Assembly (NCBI GenBank): GCA_963383645.1
Contig: OY726558.1
Coordinates: 183,265,634-183,329,633, forward strand
Reading direction: 5' to 3'
Source: Muscardinus avellanarius
Taxonomy: Eukaryota > Chordata > Mammalia > Rodentia > Gliridae
Length of the DNA: 64,000 nt
The position numbers and the translations under genes are program-made. Numbering within the stretch: position 1 is the first letter of the stretch; each line of letters opens with the position of its first letter. Positions 58,313 to 64,000 of this stretch are shown here, one piece after another. The notes under the pieces were generated by a model. The model had not been told where the DNA came from. It made no database searches and was given only the letters and a program-made list of their open reading frames with translations.

Positions 58313-58469
58313 AAACAAACAAACAAACAAACAACAAACACACAAATGCAAAAAGAAAATACTAGTTCTTTTTTTCTTTACCTTACCTCTAGCACATTTT
58401 TAACATATTTTAGTTCTTTTCCATAGCTTCTTGTGATTTCATATGTAAAAAAAATTAAATGTATTTTAT

Positions 58470-58835
58470 CATTTCTTTCCCAATTGACTTGATAATTCCG
58501 AACAAATTTGAATGTAAATGGCAGTGATGAGCACTATTGGTTTTAGCATCACCATTTAGAATTTGTTTGCTGTTTATTTTTGAGAACCAGTCTACTGAAC
58601 TAAAGTAGAATTCTTCTGTTGCTACTTTACTTAGAGCTTTAATAACTTATAATAGAGGTGTTTTTATCAGATGCCTCTTTAATCTATCATTAATGATAGT
58701 TAATGATAATGGTTTATCATTATTGTGGGCTTTCCATTTTTAGGTTATTAGAATTAATGGCTTGTGATATTAAACTTCTTTTAATTTAGCCATCTTTGCC
58801 CCTCCCGCCTCCCTGGAATAAACATTTGCTATCAA
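58470..58835 (-). mobile_element. old LINE-1 RT region, antisense
   Basis: GGCAGTGATGAGCACTATTG, TTTAGAATTTGTTTGCTG, AACCAGTCTACTGAACTAAAG and CCTGGAATAAAC follow the antisense order of L1 ORF2 RT. Strongly decayed. Confidence 0.5.
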
Positions 58836-58922
58836 TCTGTTATTTATTTTGTATTGTGGTTGTTCTAGCTATGAATTAACTATATTAACTACAAGTAAAT
58901 GATACACATGTGTGCCTGTGCG

Positions 58923-58946
58923 CGTGCACACACACACACACACACA
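58923..58946. repeat. short (AC)n
   Basis: AC units after GTGCGCGTGC. Confidence 0.9.
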
Positions 58947-59021
58947 TACGTGCCTGACTCTGGTATAGATCAGCATGTACCTTCTCCTATGTACATATAC
59001 ATATATATCCCTACACACAAA

Positions 59022-59330
59022 TGGTCCCTGTATTATGAAAGGTTGGTTTATGATTTTTCAATTTTACAATGGTGGGAATTGAATTTTTAACTTGGACCTC
59101 TTCCTGGACTAGACCCATATAGCCAGGCTGCTACAGCAGCAGCAAGGGGTAGCTCCCAATCCTCTGGGAGAGCTCAAGGGGAAACAACAGGTCTGGTTCA
59201 TTGTACTTTGCAGTTAAGCTATGATGTTTGGTAGTTTAGGTATACCAGGGACATTTCAGATTTATACTATTTCATTGTATGATGGGTTTATCCAGAGATC
59301 ATCTCATCATAAATCAGAAGCATTTATATA
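59022..59330. mobile_element. DNA transposon fossil with inverted ends
   Basis: CTGTATTATGAAAGGTTGG and TTTATGATTTTTCAATTTTAC lie at the left. CTATGATGTTTGGTAGTTTAGG and GATGGGTTTATCCAGAGATC lie at the right, then CATCATAAATCAGAAGCAT. This is the text of a common mammalian non-autonomous cut-and-paste element. Family name not fixed. Confidence 0.55.
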
Positions 59331-59853
59331 TTTGCATTGTTTCATTTTACTTTGTATTTCCCCTTCTGTATGATTTCTTTTAAGTTAAACTAAAGCTATA
59401 GTAATTTCATGAGATAGGAAAACATGAGTGTCACACATAAGTAGGGGCTGCTTGGTCTCTACCAGATTCTTGAAGTTGCTGACTTAGAGCTGTAACTGTC
59501 AGATCCCTAGGGATGGGGACTTGAAACGGTTGCAGAGAAGCATGGTATGAAGCTTTGGTCCACTGGGAATCAACAGCCACTGCCTCCCCCTCATAACTTT
59601 CTAATGCCTAACCAGTGCTGCATCTTTGAGGAGTTCCAGCATGTGGGTTAGTCCACAGCATCTCATCTTTCTGCTGACAGGTGCTCCAGTTCTGGGTCCA
59701 GTTCCATGGAAAGAGAACATCTGTGATCTGCAGATAGTGGAGCATTTGGTCAGTGACTTGCAAGTTAGGCTGGTATTGATAGTCTACATTCTCTCCATTG
59801 AATAGTGCAGGGCTGTGAGGCTTGGGAACCAGGAACTTTGTAGTCCTTGGACA
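59331..59853. other. unassigned sequence
   Basis: A minus-strand frame of 83 codons (59608-59859) has no ATG-to-stop support from homology I can recognise. Its composition (WNWTQNWS) vaguely recalls a retroviral surface protein, but this is not enough to call. Confidence 0.3.
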
Positions 59854-60245
59854 AAACACTGCCCTGCACAGTGAAGGCTGCTAGAGAAGCCACTGCACTG
59901 TATAGTGAAGGCTGCTGGGTAAGGCATTGCATTGACTAGTGAAAATTGCTGGATAAGGTACTGCACTGCACAGTGAAGGCTGCTAGATAAAGCACTGCAC
60001 AATGAAGGCTGCTGGAGAAGCCAGTGCACCGTACAATGCACCTTTTGGACACTGCACTACATAGTGAAGTTGCTAGATAAGTTACTGCACTGAACAGTGA
60101 AGGCTGCTGGAGAAGTTTCTTCATTGACTAGTTAAGGCTGCTGGAGAAGGCACTGCATTGATATTGAAGGCTGATGGGGAAGGCACTGCACTGTATAGTG
60201 AAGGCTGCTGGATAAGTTACTGCACTGCACAGTGAAGGCTGCTGC
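59854..60245. repeat. 34-bp minisatellite, about 11 copies
   Basis: The unit contains CACTGCACTG and GTGAAGGCTGCTGG. The latter starts at 59871, 59905, 59939, 59973, then 60002 (shortened unit), a broken unit near 60031, and 60064, 60097, 60131, 60164, 60198 and 60232. Spacing is 33-34 apart from the defect. As 34 is not a multiple of 3, the frames on the minus strand change from unit to unit. Confidence 0.93.
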
Positions 60246-62480
60246 CTGTAAAGCTGTGAAAATCAGTACTAAAAATATGTTTTCTTTTTTGTCCCATTGT
60301 TTTCTCTTTTGTAACACTGTTTTTGTTGGGTTTACTATTAACGTTTGATGGTTTTATGAAATGAGTGATGATGGCTCCTACTTCTTATTGTAGTCAAGAT
60401 TGGAAAGCTCTGCTAATTGGATAGTTAAAAACGGGAGATCGACCAGAGCTGGATTCTGTGTTCTTTTTTCTTCTGTGCCCAGGCACACATCTAAATCCAG
60501 ACTCTGTCACTTATGAATCCCATAGTCTTCCATGGACTGCAGTGCTATTTGAGCCCTTTATGGAGTGGAGTAGAGGCTTCCCCCAGCGAGGGTTTGCTCC
60601 CCAAGTGTTTGGCTCTGGGGAGCTAGCATGTACCTTCTCCTGTTGTGCACAGAAGCAACCATCCCAGCAGGCAGCACTGAGACAAAGTGGGATTACACAT
60701 GCCACTCCATCTCACTGCGCCTCTTCCTTCATCAGCTGGATGAATTTTGGTACTCCCTACTTCTTACACCAAAGTCTCAAGTACACAGATTACAAATACT
60801 GGAATATTGGCCATTATTTTATGATATTTCTCAGCTAATCATAACATTTTCCTATTGTTCACATTTGAGAAGGATCTTGGAGTTCATGCAAATGTTGCTT
60901 ATGTTATTTCTACATCTTTTGATATACCTTCACTAAAAAGGAAAGATACTAGATTGTCAGGGGAATAAATTGTTCTTGTCAAAAATAAAAATATCTCCAG
61001 ATCACAATAATGATTTAAAAGTTCAGTTGATTCTTATTAAATAATTAACTTACTGTTTATGAGAAACCCTTTAGCATCCTGACAATTCCAAAGAGAAGTA
61101 ATAAGATAGGAAATGTTTAATAAATATACCTTAATCATTGTTATGTATCTTTGTAAATGAATGCGGAAATTGCAGTGACATTTTCTAACACAATTCAACC
61201 AATCCATTTTATAAAGTGAAAATAAGCAAACAACACACATTGATTAACTACTTAAGACACCATTGGCTTTACAAGGCCTAACAGAGGAGTACTTTAAAAT
61301 GACAGTGCTTAAATAAAAAAAAATAATATTGTGCAACCCTGCAATGTTATTACAAATGCATAAGGAAACTCAACAGCTGTGCTTGGAATACAGACCAGGA
61401 AAGATTGTGAAATGCGGTTCCAATATCATCGTTAAAATGTGTTTGCATCTGATGAAGGACTTCCTTGTGTAAGCTACCAATAGTCGTATTTTGATGGTAC
61501 AGAAAAGCAGCATTATAAGCGCATTGCAAGTAAGAGACAAATGCAGGATTCTTTCAGAAAAGGATGATACAGTTCCAAATGAATTAGCAGCAACTGCAGG
61601 AACAATGTGAAATAAGTCAAAATGTGATTTTGATTTCTAGACAAAGAAAGCTCTTCACAATAGAACTGTGAATATTTCCGGCACAACCAGGAGGTAGTGA
61701 TATCTGAAGTGGGATATTTGCCAGAATAAAGGTTTTAGTAGCAGTGCTTGTTGGTCAATTTGCCCTCTTTGGACAATTTGGCCTCTTTGGGCTTTCTAAG
61801 AGAAATTTCATTGTATCCACTATAGAAAGAGGTAAGCAAGGAATGAGTCGTATTTTTAGCTTTTATTAGTACTAATAACATGTTAACAGCTTAAATAGAA
61901 TACTAGAAAAGAGATACATCAAAACCAAGAAATTTTTTAAATAATTGGTAAATTAAGTCAGATGAGAGGGTTGTTCTTTATCTCTGGATTCCGTTATGAA
62001 ATGTCTGTAAGTGTGTTTCCATCAAAATCACAACTAAAACCTCAAGGCAAGCTGCTCTCACTAATGGTTTGAAAATCTATAGTGACTCTGAACCTTCCAT
62101 CTGATAGGAAGAGATGTATTTCTCTCTGTGTGAAGTGAGTCTCCAACATGCACTTGTGATTAATATATCTTTTGAAAATCTGAATTTCAATTTGATCAGT
62201 GATTCGACCTAAGCCTGCCTGGCTAAGATCTCAGAATATCATGTATGTCAGTTGTTTTATTGAGCCCTGAGTGAACCTAGCATGATGGAATGATCACTGT
62301 AGGGTGACTAGAATGAGCTTCTAGGGAGAATTGAGATGTGAGCTCAGTTTTGAAGTACTGTGAAGAGAGATGTGTCTACAGAAGTAGAATCACAGGTTAG
62401 CCCTTGATGAGTGGAATGGATACAAAGCTTTAAATGCAGCTTATCACCTTGGCTTACTCTTTGGCAATAGAGAAACCTGG

Positions 62481-62484
<4 letters not shown>
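60246..62484. other. unassigned sequence
   Basis: A 126-codon frame at 60458-60838 opens with GTG and has no recognisable domain. A short tandem pair CAATTTGCCCTCTTTGG / CAATTTGGCCTCTTTGG lies at 61756-61790. Confidence 0.35.

Positions 62485-62525
<41 letters not shown>
62485..62525. repeat. (GT)n microsatellite at SINE 3' end
   Basis: A pure GT run directly abutting the antisense SINE. Confidence 0.95.
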
Positions 62526-62526
<1 letters not shown>

Positions 62527-62744
62527 ACAATTGGAGATCGAACCCAGCAGTATTTTCCATCTGAGCGACACCTCATTCCTATTTTTAAAATTAATTAAAT
62601 AGTTAATTAATATTTTGAAACAGGGTTTTATTAAATTATGGAGGATCCAGCTAAGTTTCTAGGGCTGTCTGGCCCAGAACCTGCAATCCTCCTTTCTCAG
62701 CCTCCCAAGTATTGGCATTACAGGCATGAGCTACCACACCCAGT
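62526..62744 (-). mobile_element. B1-dID SINE (type I), diverged
   Basis: TTGGAGATCGAACCCAGCAG to GAGCTACCACACCCAG. The linker is enlarged by an AATTAATTAAATAG stretch. Confidence 0.85.
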
Positions 62745-62834
62745 TAAACCCTCTGTATTTTGAGTAATGCGGATAGCTGTGTCTGGAGACTATAAGTCTA
62801 CTAGCATTGTGTTGGGGTAAGAATCAGGTGAGAG

Positions 62835-63010
62835 TTCAACATAGTCCATTGCAATAATCAAAGACATGAATGTAGAGACCACAGGAATGGCCGTATATAA
62901 AAGGTAGCAAAATCTTACAAAATGGTAAGAAGCCAGAGAAGGACTCAAAGACAACTTTACTGTTAAAGCAGAATTAGGCAGGTATGGGAGATAAAAAATC
63001 AGAAAGGTAG
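62835..63010 (-). mobile_element. L2 LINE fragment, antisense
   Basis: GTCCATTGCAATAATCAAAG, AAGCCAGAGAAGGACTCAAAG and ACAACTTTACTGTT resemble antisense L2 between its RT and 3' end. Confidence 0.45.
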
Positions 63011-64000
63011 ATCATTTGGGAAGATTAAAGCAAAATATATTTTACTGTAGACATAATTTTTTCTATCTATAAAAACAAAAAGACATAAGCTAATGATTTT
63101 TAACTAGAATAATCAGTGGCTGTAATACTTCCAGCATCTTAGCCATTGATTATCTTGTTTCCTCCTCAAATCTACTCTGATCAATAATTTGGAATGCTCA
63201 GAATCTTATTTGTGTCTGTTGGTGAGGTGATGCCCATTGTCAGGTGTAGCTTAAACTATGCAGTGTAGCTGGAATATGAAATAATTTCTGAGACTCTTTA
63301 GTTCCTGAGAACTGCTTCAGCATGATTATCTGTCCCTGACTGCAGACAGTTTTGAAAAATGAACTAGCTTGGCATGAAATTGCCAAAATATTTTCTTCTG
63401 TAAAGAAACTGATAGGCTTTTTTTTTAAATCTATAACTCTTTAGCTCTCCTATAGCAAAAGCATACAGAAAGGAAGCTTGTAGGACAGTTAATGTTCATA
63501 CAATTTGGTATCACTCTTCATGTTTGACATTGGTAAGCAATTAAATCCCAGGAAGTGATCACAAAGTATAATTAGATTTAATTCAGACATCTCAACGAGC
63601 TTTGCTTTTGATATGTAAGCATAATTAATGCATTGTGCACAAGTTAACCCTAATTACGTTGATTAATTTGGGCAATGTTTGCTTTGGTTCATAGAATGAA
63701 CACAAATCCCAAGGATTTGTTCTTGACTTATCTTGCGTTTCACTAGTTTCTGTCTTACTAGTTTCACATGTTTACAGCCAACTTTACTGGGATGTTTTAG
63801 AGTTACAGTAGGTGATGGAAATAGACTGTCTTTAAAACTACATTATATTTAATAAAAAGGGGATCTGTATCCCTTCATACCTTCTTCCTGAGAAATAACT
63901 ATTTATAACATTTTTAAAATAATTTAGGTTGTTCAACTGAATAAATATGACTGTGGATTATCCGTTCTGAACTTCTATACCAATTAAATTGACCCGGTAG
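63011..64000. other. unassigned AT-rich sequence
   Basis: No repeat, exon or RNA gene recognised. Confidence 0.3.

Noticed and set aside
59608..59859. Possible retroviral envelope remnant on the minus strand
   Set aside because: Only a vague compositional resemblance; no motif firm enough to call and no LTR paired with it.
59854..60245. Regularly spaced repeats as a CRISPR-like array
   Set aside because: Units are directly adjoining with no spacers, and the genome is mammalian.
59784..60317. Several minus-strand frames with CTVHWLLQQPS-like repeats
   Set aside because: Frame-shifting readings of the 34-bp minisatellite; the unit length rules out a stable protein repeat.
60458..60838. 126-codon plus-strand frame
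   Set aside because: Opens with GTG, not ATG; no recognisable domain; opposite-strand frames of similar length overlap it.

Overview
The window looks like non-coding nuclear DNA from a rodent of the squirrel-related clade (Sciuridae, Gliridae, Aplodontiidae). The main evidence is about forty copies of a dimeric SINE. Its left arm is 7SL/B1-like (core GGTGGCGCACGCTTGTAATC) and its right arm is a deleted, tRNA-Ala-derived ID unit (GTAGCTCAGAGGTAGAATGC). This B1-dID architecture is known from that clade. The right-arm diagnostic bases differ from the ground-squirrel consensus as I remember it, so I do not name a family or species. No convincing host protein-coding exon, true tRNA, rRNA or CRISPR was found. 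The longest open frames fall in LINE-1 ORF2, SINEs or microsatellites. The window is best read as intergenic or deep intronic sequence.

The SINEs fall into three visible types. Type I has the right arm ATGCCCCTGGGTTCNATCCC and is the most diverged on average. Type II reads GGGCTTCCAGGAACCCC at the same place, has a shortened centre (CTGGCTTAAGAGACC), keeps many CpGs and is found inserted into type I copies. Type III ends AAAGCCCTCTGGGTTCC. LINE-1 is the second main component. It includes a 5'-truncated young-looking copy at 16992-18341, a reverse-transcriptase fragment at 33262-35024, a long antisense copy at 27180-30785 split by other DNA, several 3' ends, and two copies with the 5' inversion expected from twin priming (23663-24222 and 41160-42138).

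Older layers are L2 (all antisense), MIR, an hAT (MER5A-like) fossil at 11268-11655, two other DNA-transposon fossils, and MaLR-type and gamma-type LTRs.

Layout. 0-10 kb: SINE-rich, with nested and serial insertions, an antisense L1 3' end and L2 pieces. 10-19 kb: L2, hAT, a possible solo LTR and the young L1. 19-31 kb: AT-rich DNA with rearranged L1 copies. 31-42 kb: MIR, L1 RT, L2 and SINEs. 42-49 kb: mostly unassigned, with a GC-richer patch near 42.7-43.2 kb. 49-59 kb: MLT1-like LTR, a long L2, SINEs and microsatellites. 59-64 kb: a DNA-transposon fossil, a 34-bp minisatellite and unassigned sequence.

There are no cooperating genes to describe. The biology here is insertion history and DNA repair: target-site reuse, templated insertion, template switching, and microsatellites growing from SINE tails. 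All family names come from reading the bases and from memory; no search was run.
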